Shown here piece by piece: positions 33,776 through 41,745 of a stretch of DNA of 64,000 bases. A program made the translations under genes and the position numbers. Under the pieces are notes generated by a model. That model ran no database searches and was not told the origin of the DNA. It saw only the letters and a list, made by a program, of their open reading frames with translations. How positions within the stretch are numbered: position 1 is the first letter of the stretch; the number at the start of each line of letters is the position of its first letter. This DNA comes from Lewinellaceae bacterium (lineage in GTDB: Bacteria; Bacteroidota; Bacteroidia; Chitinophagales; Saprospiraceae): the NCBI GenBank assembly GCA_020636005.1, contig JACJYR010000005.1, positions 496,001 through 560,000 of the forward strand. Direction: 5' to 3'.

Positions 33776-35866
33776 ATGCGTTCATTTTATTCCCTGCGCC
33801 GACTCACGCTGTTAACACTAAAGGTGCTGACAGGGCTTTTCCTGCTAATGCTTACCCTACCTATCGAAGCCCAACCATTGGGTACAACTGACAACCACAT
33901 CAAAGTGGATCAGTTCGGCTACCGGCCACTGGCGCAGAAAATCGCCATCATCAGCCATCCGCTGACGGGCTACAACAACAACCAGCCATTTCCCAGCCCT
34001 TCCCCGAACTATGAAGTCCGACGCTGGGGGGACAATACCGTGGTGTTTTCCGGCGCCATCGCAGCCTGGAACGGCGGTGCTACACACGGACAAAGCGGAG
34101 ACAAGGTGTGGTGGTTCGATTTCACCAGCGTGGTGGAATCTGGGGCTTTTTACATCTATGATCCGGTGAACCAAAAGCGCTCCTACCGTTTTGAAATCAA
34201 CCACAAAGTGTATGATGAAATGCTGAAACAGGTCGTCAGGACGTACTACTATCAACGGTGCGGGCAGGGAAAAAATACGCCCTTCGCCGAGTCGCCCTGG
34301 ACGGATGCCACCTGCCACCAACATGCACAGCAGGATACGGACTGCCGCCTGGTGTCCAACCCCGTACCGGCCACGTCCAAAAACCTGTCCGGCGGTTGGC
34401 ACGATGCCGGCGACTATAACAAGTACACCAATTTTACTTTCAGCACCCTGACCGACCTGTTGCTGGCCTATGCAGAAAACCCGTCCGCCTGGACGGACGA
34501 CTTCGGCCTGCCCGAAAGCGGCAACGGCAAACCCGATCTGCTCGACGAGGTGAAATACGAACTGGACTGGCTGCGACGGATGCAAAATGCCAATGGCTCC
34601 GTGCTCAGTAAAGTCTCCGTGACGGATTTCAGTGCGAGCACGCCGCCCAGCAACGACCTGGGTTATCGGCGCTACGGTGCCGAGAGCACTTCCTCCACGC
34701 TGACCGGGGCGGCCTTGTTCGCCCTGGCTGCTTTGCAGTACCAAACGGTGCCGGGATGGTCGGCCTATGCCGATACGCTGGAAATAGCCGCCATCGCTGC
34801 CTGGGATTGGGCGGTGGCCAACCCATCGGTCATTTTTTCAAATGCGGGCTTCAGCAGCGCCAACCCGGAAGTGGGCAGCTACGACCGCACCGCCCGGAAA
34901 ATCTGCGCCGCAGCTTACCTGTTTGCGCTGACAGGCAACAGTGCCTACAAGACCTTTTTTGACAACAACTACACGGAAATGCACATGATGCAGTGGAGCT
35001 ACGTCTATCCCTTCGAGGATCCCTATCACGATGGACTGCTCTATTACGGCCAAATCCCCGGGGCCACTACTTCGGTGAAAAACGCCATCCGCAATACCTA
35101 CACGGCCAGCGTGCAGACCAACAATGCCGACAACCTGCCTGCTTTCCTCAACCAGACGGATGCCTACCGGGCCTACCTGTCCGACCAAAACACCACTTGG
35201 GGAAGCAATCAGTTCCGCAGCACCCAGGCGAATATTTTTTACCGGATGAACGTATATGGACTGAACACTGCCAATGCCACCAACTACGCCCGTGCCGGGG
35301 AGTCCGTCGTCCATTGGATGCACGGTACCAATCCGACGGCCTATTGTTTTTTGAGCAATATGGCAGCGCACGGAGCAGAATTCAGTGTGCCTGAGTTTTA
35401 TCATTCCTGGTTCGCCGACGGGAGCGTTTTCGACCAGAATCCGGCCCCGGGCTTCCTGCCGGGCGGCGTGAACCCCAGCTATGCGCCCGATCCTGCCTGC
35501 GGCTGTACCATCACCCCGCCGCAGAACCAGCCGGTGCAGAAGTCCTACAAGGCTTTTAACACGGGCTGGCCGCAAAATTCGTGGGAGGTGTCCGAAAATG
35601 CCATCTATTCGCAGGCGGCCTATCTTCGGGCTTTGTCGAAGAATATCGTTGCCGGACCTTATAATTGTTTCCCAAACCTCACTTTAAACAACCTGGAACT
35701 GGCTTCAGGCCTCTTCAAATCGCAGGGGGATTTGGTGGCCGGGTCGTGCAATGTTCCGGGCGGTAAGATGGTGGTGTTGGAATCGGATACGGGCATATTG
35801 CTGAACGCCAATTTTGAAGTGCAGGCCGGGGCTGTAATGGAAGCGGTGATCAGCGGGTGCAATTGA
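33776..35866 (+). CDS. Glycoside hydrolase family 9 (endoglucanase-like), exported
   Basis: 696 residues. After a signal peptide (ending …LPIEAQ) comes an N-terminal Ig-like cellulase domain (IKVDQFGYRPLAQKIAII), then the (alpha/alpha)6 GH9 barrel. The nucleophile/base region is GGWHDAGDYNKYTNF (about 206-220) and the acid is the Glu in SWEVSENAIYSQAAYL (about 603-615). Substrate-binding HGTNPTAYCFLSN lies between. The final ~60 residues (DTGILLNANFEVQAGAVMEA) are a Bacteroidota surface motif, not a canonical T9SS signal. Expected to act on beta-1,4-glucans outside the cell. Isolated, with no SusCD neighbours. Confidence 0.9.
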   Translation: MRSFYSLRRLTLLTLKVLTGLFLLMLTLPIEAQPLGTTDNHIKVDQFGYRPLAQKIAIISHPLTGYNNNQPFPSPSPNYEVRRWGDNTVVFSGAIAAWNGGATHGQSGDKVWWFDFTSVVESGAFYIYDPVNQKRSYRFEINHKVYDEMLKQVVRTYYYQRCGQGKNTPFAESPWTDATCHQHAQQDTDCRLVSNPVPATSKNLSGGWHDAGDYNKYTNFTFSTLTDLLLAYAENPSAWTDDFGLPESGNGKPDLLDEVKYELDWLRRMQNANGSVLSKVSVTDFSASTPPSNDLGYRRYGAESTSSTLTGAALFALAALQYQTVPGWSAYADTLEIAAIAAWDWAVANPSVIFSNAGFSSANPEVGSYDRTARKICAAAYLFALTGNSAYKTFFDNNYTEMHMMQWSYVYPFEDPYHDGLLYYGQIPGATTSVKNAIRNTYTASVQTNNADNLPAFLNQTDAYRAYLSDQNTTWGSNQFRSTQANIFYRMNVYGLNTANATNYARAGESVVHWMHGTNPTAYCFLSNMAAHGAEFSVPEFYHSWFADGSVFDQNPAPGFLPGGVNPSYAPDPACGCTITPPQNQPVQKSYKAFNTGWPQNSWEVSENAIYSQAAYLRALSKNIVAGPYNCFPNLTLNNLELASGLFKSQGDLVAGSCNVPGGKMVVLESDTGILLNANFEVQAGAVMEAVISGCN

Positions 35867-35911
35867 CGGTGAAAAAAGAAGATGGGAGGCAAGGCGTAAG
35901 TCCAACGAATA

Positions 35912-36024
35912 AGTAACGATGAAAAAATAACTTCACCATTTTGACTTTGAAAACCCCAGCAATGGAAGGGTTTTTTAAAAATAATCCCGATTTCACATCG
36001 GGATTATTTTTCCTTCGATCCTAA
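35912..36024 (+). repeat. Dispersed ~110-bp hairpin repeat, copy 2
   Basis: Best-preserved copy: AGTAACGATGAAAAAATAAC start, CCCC…GGGTTTTT hairpin, AATAATCCCGAT…ATCGGGATTATT stem, end TTCCTTCGATCCTAA. It follows the cellulase stop by 45 bp and could also terminate that transcript. Confidence 0.88.
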
Positions 36025-36029
36025 ATCCA

Positions 36030-36371
36030 ATGGGGGCAGGCTATCCTTCCCTATGGTGGCGATGGGTCAGCGGTGCCAATTGGCGACAATCCGAAGGCCC
36101 CGGCAGCAACCTCGAAAAAAGAATGGATCACCCTGTCGTGCAGGTAGCCTGGCAAGATGCAGAAGCTTACGCCAAATGGGCCGGCAAGCGCCTTCCCGCA
36201 AAATCCTACAACCCGCTCATGCCCTACCAACAGGAAAAAGTGATGCGTGGCGGCTCTTTTTTATGCAACGATGACTACTGCTCCGACTACCGGAATCCCT
36301 GCCGGATGGGGTCGAGTCCAGATACAGGCCTCAACCCTGTGGGGTTCCGGTGCGTGAAAGACCTTCCGTGA
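36030..36371 (+). pseudogene. Formylglycine-generating-enzyme (SUMF1) family remnant
   Basis: 113 codons. WVSGANWRQSEGPGSNLEKR, MDHPVVQVAWQDAEAYAKWA and GKRLPA are the middle of an FGE-sulfatase domain, directly joined to KVMRGGSFLCNDDYCSDYR and NPVGFRCV from its end. The stretch between (WEYAARGG… part) is absent, as are the N-terminus and signal. This is an internally deleted remnant, lying between two copies of the dispersed repeat. Confidence 0.8.
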
Positions 36372-36425
36372 ACTTGTCCTTTCAAACTTGGCAACCCTTT
36401 CTATTTTTTTATCTTCGCCCCCGCT

Positions 36426-36534
36426 TTCGGAGCGAAGAAAAAATAATCCTGGTGTGAAATCGGGATTTTAAAAAAAAACCTTCCATCGTTAGGGTTTCCA
36501 AAACCAAACGAGGAAGAAATTTTTCATCGTTACT
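36426..36534 (-). repeat. Dispersed ~110-bp hairpin repeat, copy 3 (degenerate)
   Basis: Reverse-oriented and more diverged: TTCGGAGCGAAGAAAAAATA…ATCCTGG…CGGGATTTT…CTTCCATCG…CATCGTTACT. The 12-bp stem is broken by two mismatches. Confidence 0.75.
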
Positions 36535-36670
36535 TAAGCAGTGAAAGTGTGGGAAGTGAGGCAGCGGCTCCTCCGAAACCATGTTTTTCAACATTCATAT
36601 CTCATAAAGCACTGCTGGAATATACTTGTTAATCAAGGTACTTAACAATTTACTGGTGTGAATCTTTGAC

Positions 36671-36799
36671 CTCAAACAATTTCAAACAACCTCAAACAAC
36701 CTCAAACAACCTCAAACAACCTCAAACGATTTCAAACAATTTCAAACAATTTCAAACAACCTCAAACAACCAAACAACCTCAAACAATTTCAAACAACC
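36671..36799 (+). repeat. Decamer tandem array upstream of the PfkB kinase gene
   Basis: About 13 units of (C/T)TCAAACAA(C/T) with a strict 10-bp period, one unit shortened. It ends 36 bp before the start codon of the kinase. The block TTACTGGTGTGAATCTTTGA just before it resembles 1017-1040. A similar array in the same orientation relative to its gene is at 59821-59890. The rest of 36535-36834 holds nothing else. Confidence 0.85.
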
Positions 36800-36834
36800 A
36801 CATCATATCAACTAACCCAATTTCAATTTCACCT

Positions 36835-37755
36835 ATGAGCTTATTAACAGTTGGCACCGTAGCCTTCGACGACATCGAAACGCCGCTTGGCAAAGCCGAC
36901 AAAATTGTCGGAGGTGCCTGCACCTACATCTCGCTGGCCGCTTCCTATTTTGTGAAACATATCAACCTCGTCTCCGTCATCGGCGACGATTTTCCCCAGG
37001 AAACACTGGATTTGCTGAAATCCAAGGGCGTGAACCTGGAGGGCTTGCAAATCAAGGAAGGAGAAAAATCCTTCTTCTGGGCCGGCAAATACCATGACGA
37101 CCTCAACAGCCGGGACACCCTCGACACCCAACTCAACGTGCTGGCCGATTTCGACCCCGTGCTGCCCGCCAGTTATCAGCACAGCGATTTTGTGATGCTT
37201 GGCAACCTGACCCCTGCCGTGCAGATGCGGGTGATCGAGCAGATGAACGGCACGCCCCGCTTCATTGCCATGGACACCATGAACTTCTGGATGGACATCG
37301 CCCTGGACGGCCTGAAAGAAGTGCTGAAAAAAGTGGATTGCCTCGTGGTCAATGACGAAGAGGCCAAGCAACTGAGCGGCGAGCGTTCGCTGGTAAAAGC
37401 CGCAGAAAAAATCATAGCGATGGGACCTAAATATTTGGTCATCAAAAAAGGCGAGCACGGCGCATTGCTTTTTTACGACGACAATATCTTCTTCGCCCCG
37501 GCGCTGCCCCTGGCCGAAGTCTTCGACCCGACCGGGGCTGGCGACACCTTTGCGGGTGGCTTCATCGGCTACCTGGCCCAATCTGGCGACCTGACCTTCG
37601 AAAACATGAAGCGGGCGGTCATTTTCGGGTCTGCCATGGCGTCCTTCTGCGTGGAGAAATTTGGGATCGAACGGATGAAAAACCTCACCCACCTGGAAAT
37701 CAAGGAGCGGGTGGCCAGGTTTGTGGATTTGGTGAATTTTGATGCGCAGCTTTGA
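36835..37755 (+). CDS. PfkB-family carbohydrate/nucleoside kinase
   Basis: 306 residues. GGACTYISLAASYF near the start (substrate part) and DPTGAGDTFAGGFIGYL near residue 225-245 (PfkB signature 2, catalytic Asp in GAGD) are diagnostic. It phosphorylates a sugar or nucleoside hydroxyl with ATP; the exact substrate (ribose, fructose, adenosine-like) is not decided by sequence. Preceded by the decamer array and followed by a strong terminator at 37843, so it is a single-gene transcript. Confidence 0.9.
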   Translation: MSLLTVGTVAFDDIETPLGKADKIVGGACTYISLAASYFVKHINLVSVIGDDFPQETLDLLKSKGVNLEGLQIKEGEKSFFWAGKYHDDLNSRDTLDTQLNVLADFDPVLPASYQHSDFVMLGNLTPAVQMRVIEQMNGTPRFIAMDTMNFWMDIALDGLKEVLKKVDCLVVNDEEAKQLSGERSLVKAAEKIIAMGPKYLVIKKGEHGALLFYDDNIFFAPALPLAEVFDPTGAGDTFAGGFIGYLAQSGDLTFENMKRAVIFGSAMASFCVEKFGIERMKNLTHLEIKERVARFVDLVNFDAQL

Positions 37756-37842
37756 CGGCCAACGGCTTGGAGTGCTTTGATGGTCGAAGTTTTTGATTGG
37801 AGCCAGACTACAAGACCAATCCTGGTTTTAGTATAAATAAAG

Positions 37843-37879
37843 AGGCCGTTGCGAGCGCATGTTTCGCAACGGCCTTTTC
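37843..37879 (+). terminator. Intrinsic terminator after the PfkB gene
   Basis: AGGCCGTTGCGA (37843-37854) pairs perfectly with TCGCAACGGCCT (37864-37875), followed by TTTT. It lies 88 bp after the stop codon. The remaining bases to 38057 show no gene. Confidence 0.85.
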
Positions 37880-38057
37880 GTGTTTAACGTGAGAACAGAT
37901 AGCGTTCCGATGGAACGCAAACAGACATTTGCAGGACTTTTCTACAAAAATATTAGTCCTAAGGACTTGTTTATCAATTTCATATTGCCATAACTGAGGC
38001 TGTTTTCAATAAATATGCTTATCCATATTATAAATCTCCCCCGTCCGCCATCCACCG

Positions 38058-38819
38058 TCAATTATCCTGTGGCGCCTGCTGCCCTTGGCACTTACCGCCA
38101 TGGCCTCTCAGTTCGATGCCCACTTTGACGGCAAACTGCCAGCCGGTCCAGGAAAAATCGGGGAAGGAAACATCCAGGTCGTCGTCGTATCGCCAGTTGT
38201 TTTTGAGTAAATCCAGGCGGTATCCGCCGCTCACGCCAATAGTGTGGCCGATGCCCCGGATCGGGAAACGGAAGTCGAGGTTGAGGCCGATTTCCGACAT
38301 GATGTCGCCGTTGGTGAACCTGCTGGTTTTCAAGCCTGAACCAGGGGTATTGCCCAGCGAGAAATCCGGCGGGATTCCCTCGTGCAGCTTAAGGGTGGTT
38401 TTATTGAAATCAAAGTCCACATAAGGGGAAACACCGAACCATTTTTTATCCACGGCATAAATGTCGAAACCGAGTGTGAGGCCACCGCTGCGAAGCGTCC
38501 TGGAATTGAAGGTCTGGTCGTCCGGGTTGAATTTTTCCCCCTTTTCGTTCAGTGCCCGCAGGTGGTTGAAGCCAAAGTGGGTACCAATGGGGAAATTTTT
38601 GTAGCGTTTGTTGAACATGAATTTGAAATTGGCCACGCCCTGGTCGAAGCCTTCAAATCCGCTTTGGTTCAACACAGCGTTCATGTTGTCGAAGTCGGCT
38701 ATCAGGCCGCCGCCCCGCACTTCAAAACTGAACATGGGTTTTTTTGCAAATTCCATGTGTTGGGCAAAACTGAAATTGAAAAGCAGGAGCAAAAAAGAAA
38801 GGATACAAAGCTTTTTCAT
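38058..38819 (-). CDS. Exported protein, probable outer-membrane beta barrel
   Basis: 253 residues with a signal peptide (MKKLCILSFLLLLFNFSFAQ). Amphipathic beta strands follow: MFSFEVRGGGLIADFDNM, GGLTLGFDIYAVDKKWFG, GHTIGVSGGYRLDLLKNN, WTGWQFAVKVGIELRG. It is not assigned to a known family with confidence; the layout suits a small outer-membrane barrel. The C-terminus (GGKCQGQQAPQDN) extends past the last strand. No operon partner. Confidence 0.65.
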   Translation of the reverse strand: MKKLCILSFLLLLFNFSFAQHMEFAKKPMFSFEVRGGGLIADFDNMNAVLNQSGFEGFDQGVANFKFMFNKRYKNFPIGTHFGFNHLRALNEKGEKFNPDDQTFNSRTLRSGGLTLGFDIYAVDKKWFGVSPYVDFDFNKTTLKLHEGIPPDFSLGNTPGSGLKTSRFTNGDIMSEIGLNLDFRFPIRGIGHTIGVSGGYRLDLLKNNWRYDDDLDVSFPDFSWTGWQFAVKVGIELRGHGGKCQGQQAPQDN

Positions 38820-39091
38820 GGTAAGATTTTTTTATTGAGGGTTGGGAATTATTCGATCACAACTTCCAACTGAAATATAAACTGCGTAAGCCGCTAAAGG
38901 TTTATCATCACTGGATGCCGCAGATGAGGTTGTCGCCATCCGCCATGGAGCCGTCCGGCAATCAGGGCGCTTCGGTGGAGGCAGTGGCCAAACAGCCCCG
39001 AAAGGTGGCCATCGTATTTTATAACGACCAAATCGGTAGTATCAACCAGAGCGTAGGCGGGTTTTCGGTCTTGCAGCCTGAGAGTGGCTTA
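38820..39091. other. Intergenic with possible decayed coding stretch
   Basis: From ~38915 a 60-codon plus-strand frame (PQMRLSPSAMEPSGNQ … RKVAIVFYNDQIGS) runs into repeat copy 4. It has protein-like composition but no recognisable family and no proper start; I read it as a gene remnant at most. Confidence 0.3.
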
Positions 39092-39204
39092 AGCAACGAT
39101 GAAAGAATAACTTCGATAATTTTGATTTTGAAACCCCAGTACTAGAAGGTTTTTTTAAAAATAATCCCGATTTCACATCGGGATTATTTTTCCTTCGATC
39201 CTAA
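39092..39204 (+). repeat. Dispersed ~110-bp hairpin repeat, copy 4
   Basis: AGCAACGATGAAAGAATAAC … CCCCAGTACTAGAAGG … AATAATCCCGAT/ATCGGGATTATT … CCTTCGATCCTAA. The stem is fully preserved; the front half has a few changes. Confidence 0.85.
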
Positions 39205-39518
39205 GTTTGACGGGTTGTAGTAAATCTTTGAAAGTGGGGATAGTTTGGATGGTTGCCATGCAGCAGGTTGAAGTCTTTGATAAAATGAAGGGAGCGCAAA
39301 ATGTAAAAAACTTGTATTGGCAATAAAGCAATGGACTGGCTTCGAGTCTTGCCGTTGTTTGACAAAAGTGGAATACCACTATTTCCTGGGCTGTCCATGA
39401 AATGAGGAGATTGTTCAAAAAAACTGGGTCAAATTCTCACAAGTGATTGATTGTGAGGATGTGTTTTTTTCAAAAACACACTTTTCTGAATGGTCTCTGA
39501 AATGAGTATTTTGAAAAT
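39205..39518. other. Intergenic, no clear gene
   Basis: An 81-codon minus frame (39173-39418) runs out of the repeat and contains MATIQTIPTFKDLLQP, faintly like transposase N-termini, but has no further support. GTGTTTTT/AAAAACAC (near 39459-39482) forms a short hairpin past the rlmN stop. Confidence 0.3.
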
Positions 39519-40571
39519 CTACTCCTTATTGGCCAATTGCCCACAAGCCGCATCAATGTCCTTCCCCCTGCTCCGCCGCACGGTCACCATCACACCTTCA
39601 TCCACGAGGAATTGCGCAAAGCGATCAATCTGATCCGCAGAGGATTTGTGGAAACTCACCCCCTCCACGGGGTTGTACTCGATGATGTTCACCCGTACAG
39701 GGAAGCGCTGGCAGAGCTTGGCCAGCTTGGCGGCGTCGACGATGCTGTCGTTGAAATTTTGAAAAGCGATGTACTCGAAGCTGATGCGGTTGCGGGTTTT
39801 CCGGTAAAAATAGGCGATGGAATCCATCAGGATGTCCAGGCTATTCTGCTCGTTGATGGGCATGATTTCGTTGCGTTTCTCGTCGTCGGCTGCGTGAAGC
39901 GAGAGGGCAAGGTTGAATTTCACGTTATCGTCGGCCAGTTTACTTATCATCTTGGCGATGCCCGCCGTGCTCACGGTAATCCGCCTGGGCGACATGCCCA
40001 GCCCATCCTCGGCGGTGATGCGTTCAATGCTGGCCAGCACATTACTATATGCCAGCAGCGGCTCGCCCATGCCCATATAAACGATATTGGTGAGCGGATG
40101 CCCAAAAGTTTCCTCCGACTGGCGGTTCACCTGCACCACCTGGTCGTAGATTTCGGCGGCGTCGAGGTTGCGCACCCTTTTCATCTGGCCGGTAGCGCAG
40201 AATTTGCAGGTCAGGCTGCAGCCCACCTGGCTGCTCACGCAGACGGTGAATCGTTTGTCTTCTGGCACGGGAATCAGGACGGATTCTATCAGGTGGCCAT
40301 CGTGGAGGCGGAAGCGGGTCTTGATGGTGCCGTCGTGGCTGCGTTGTACCTTGTCTTCCTGGATGGCTTGGATGGTGAACTGGCTTTCAAGTTGTTCCCG
40401 AAGTGTTTTGGAAAGGTTGGTCATTTCTTCAAAGGAACGGGCACCTTTTTTCCAAAGCCATTCCCACACCTGGTTTGCCCGGAATTTGGGTTCGCCCAAT
40501 TCTTTGAAAACTGATGCTATTTCCAGCAAGGAAAGCCGGCGGATGTCTTTTTTAGTGGATACTGCTACCAT
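39519..40571 (-). CDS. rlmN: Dual-specificity RNA methyltransferase RlmN
   Basis: 350 residues. Radical-SAM enzyme methylating C2 of A2503 in 23S rRNA and A37 of some tRNAs. The cluster motif is CSLTCKFCATGQM (CxxxCxxC), followed by YMGMGEPLLAY; the second catalytic Cys is in the C-terminal DIDAACGQL. An N-terminal accessory domain (QVWEWLWKKGARSFEEMTNL) is present. Start chosen at MVAVSTKKD (40571); the frame opens at 40592. It lies directly downstream of the SRP RNA gene on the same strand. Confidence 0.95.
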   Translation of the reverse strand: MVAVSTKKDIRRLSLLEIASVFKELGEPKFRANQVWEWLWKKGARSFEEMTNLSKTLREQLESQFTIQAIQEDKVQRSHDGTIKTRFRLHDGHLIESVLIPVPEDKRFTVCVSSQVGCSLTCKFCATGQMKRVRNLDAAEIYDQVVQVNRQSEETFGHPLTNIVYMGMGEPLLAYSNVLASIERITAEDGLGMSPRRITVSTAGIAKMISKLADDNVKFNLALSLHAADDEKRNEIMPINEQNSLDILMDSIAYFYRKTRNRISFEYIAFQNFNDSIVDAAKLAKLCQRFPVRVNIIEYNPVEGVSFHKSSADQIDRFAQFLVDEGVMVTVRRSRGKDIDAACGQLANKE

Positions 40572-40597
40572 GCAGCAAAGATAGCCCCTCAAAACGC

Positions 40598-40633
40598 AAA
40601 ACGGGAAATAGCCAAACAGCCATTTCCCGTTTT
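40598..40633 (-). terminator. Intrinsic terminator of the SRP RNA gene
   Basis: AAAACGGGAAAT (40598-40609) and ATTTCCCGTTTT (40622-40633) are perfectly complementary. On the minus strand it follows the SRP RNA by 45 bp and ends in TTTT before rlmN begins at 40571. Confidence 0.75.
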
Positions 40634-40634
40634 A

Positions 40635-40671
40635 TCATTCACTCATTCACTCATTCACTCATTCACTCATT
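40635..40671. repeat. 8-bp tandem repeat TCATTCAC
   Basis: Four and a half units of TCATTCAC between the SRP RNA 3' end and its terminator. Similar ATTCACTCATT words appear at 8099-8118. A related GAGAATGAGA tract lies at 40813-40857. Confidence 0.75.
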
Positions 40672-40678
40672 AAAAGAT

Positions 40679-40771
40679 GGCAAGCAACTACATCGCACCG
40701 CTCAACTTAATATCCTTGCTGCGTTTCCGCCCTGGGGAGGTTCAAAAGGAGCTGGTCGTGCAGCGCTTGCC
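40679..40771 (-). ncRNA. ffs: Signal recognition particle RNA (4.5S, small bacterial type)
   Basis: Minus-strand 93-nt RNA. Ends GGCAAGC and GCTTGCC pair. The apical domain IV reads CCAGG-GCG-GAAA-CGC-AGCAAGG: a GNRA tetraloop on a 3-bp stem, then the symmetric internal loop with CAGG on one side and AGCA on the other, which binds the M domain of Ffh. A perfect -7 box ends 5 bp before the 5' end and an intrinsic terminator follows. The RNA part of the complex targets membrane proteins co-translationally. Confidence 0.88.
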
Positions 40772-40775
40772 GCCG

Positions 40776-40783
40776 CAAATGTA
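40776..40783 (-). promoter_or_regulatory. -7 box of the SRP RNA gene
   Basis: TACATTTG on the minus strand is a perfect TAnnTTTG element. With the usual spacing it places the transcription start on the first G of GGCAAGC at about 40771. Confidence 0.65.
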
Positions 40784-41087
40784 AGAAAATGTTTCATTGT
40801 TGCTAATCAATTAGAGAATGAGAGAATGAGAGGGTGAGAGAATGAGAGGGTGAGAGGGCCAAAAATTTTCAGGCATCAAAAAAAAACTTGATTTATTTTT
40901 GCCGGGCGAGAATTCAACATCTGCTGCGATTTTTTCTTGAGCAGTTTTGGTAAAAGTTCTTTTACATAGTGGCATTCCGGTAGCCTATGAAAAGGCTGGC
41001 AAGTGTTAGATTCTTCATTTTCAACGTGTTTATTTATCTAATTCTTCATCATTTTTTTTCATTTAATTCATTCTAAATTTTTTTGTT

Positions 41088-41630
41088 ATGAACATTTTTG
41101 TAGCAAAGCTGGATTTCAGCACCACGAGCGAAGACCTTCAGTCGGCCTTTGAAGAGTTTGGCGAAGTTTCTTCTGCAAAAGTTATCGAAGACAAGTTTAC
41201 CGGAAAGTCCAAAGGGTTTGCCTTTGTAGAAATGCCGAACGACGACGAGGCCAACAACGCCATTCATGCGCTCAATGACAGCGAATTGGGCGGCAGAACC
41301 ATTGTTGTGAAAGAAGCCACACCAAGAGAAGATCGCCCACGCAGTGGCGGCGGACGTGGTGGCTTTGGCGGCGGCGGCGGTGGTGGCCGCCGTGGCGGCG
41401 GCGGCGGTTATGGCGGCGGCGGCGGACGTGGCGGCTATGGCGGTGGTGGTAGCCGTGGCGGTGGTGGTTATGGTGGCAGCTATGGCGGCGGTGGGGATCG
41501 CTACGGTGGCGGTGGAGATCGCTATGGCAACAGTGGCGACCGTTACAGTGACCGTAATGATCGCAGTGATCGCAACGACCGTTACAGCGACCGCAACGAC
41601 AAATATTCCGACCGTGACGATAGGTATTGA
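41088..41630 (+). CDS. Glycine-rich RRM RNA-binding protein
   Basis: 180 residues. One RNA-recognition motif with RNP2 IFVAKL (3-8) and RNP1 KGFAFVEM (42-49), then a Gly-rich tail (about 85-140) and a C-terminal run of DR-N-D-R/Y-S repeats. Such proteins are cold-induced RNA chaperones in cyanobacteria and Bacteroidota. The C-terminal SDRND repeats come from a short tandem DNA repeat. The preceding 300 bp are AT-rich and may hold a long leader; TATTTTTG at 40894-40901 is a possible -7 box. Ends with a strong bidirectional terminator. Confidence 0.9.
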   Translation: MNIFVAKLDFSTTSEDLQSAFEEFGEVSSAKVIEDKFTGKSKGFAFVEMPNDDEANNAIHALNDSELGGRTIVVKEATPREDRPRSGGGRGGFGGGGGGGRRGGGGGYGGGGGRGGYGGGGSRGGGGYGGSYGGGGDRYGGGGDRYGNSGDRYSDRNDRSDRNDRYSDRNDKYSDRDDRY

Positions 41631-41677
41631 TTACTAACCGCAAGTCCCCCTTTCGGATTTGCACAGCATAGCACGAC

Positions 41678-41715
41678 AAACGGCCCGCAGATTGGTTTCT
41701 GCGGGCCGTTTTTGT
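41678..41715. terminator. Bidirectional terminator between convergent genes
   Basis: AAACGGCCCGCAGA (41678-41691) pairs perfectly with TCTGCGGGCCGTTT (41698-41711), followed by T on the plus strand and preceded by A-rich sequence on the other. Serves the RRM gene and possibly the facing T9SS-cargo gene. Confidence 0.85.
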
Positions 41716-41745
41716 AGCGGGCTGCCCGGGAAGCCTTGCGCCGTT

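Noticed and set aside
36671..36799. CRISPR array
   Set aside because: The units are 10 bp and contiguous with no spacers, and no cas gene is in the window.
39173..39418. 81-codon ORF with a transposase-like start
   Set aside because: It begins in the intergenic region and runs into repeat copy 4; the similarity is too short to support.
39537..40514. Long plus-strand ORF of 325 codons
   Set aside because: It is the reverse-strand shadow of rlmN, with His/Val-rich, family-less sequence; similar long shadows oppose the WG gene (57639-58976), the propeller gene (2619-3545) and the LytS kinase (26227-27183).
40894..41087. Cold-shock riboswitch-like leader of the RRM gene
   Set aside because: A long AT-rich leader is plausible, but I could see no conserved structure to support a regulatory element.
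41344..41637. Ala/Val-rich ORF inside the RRM gene
   Set aside because: Out-of-frame reading of the GGC/GGT-rich glycine tail.
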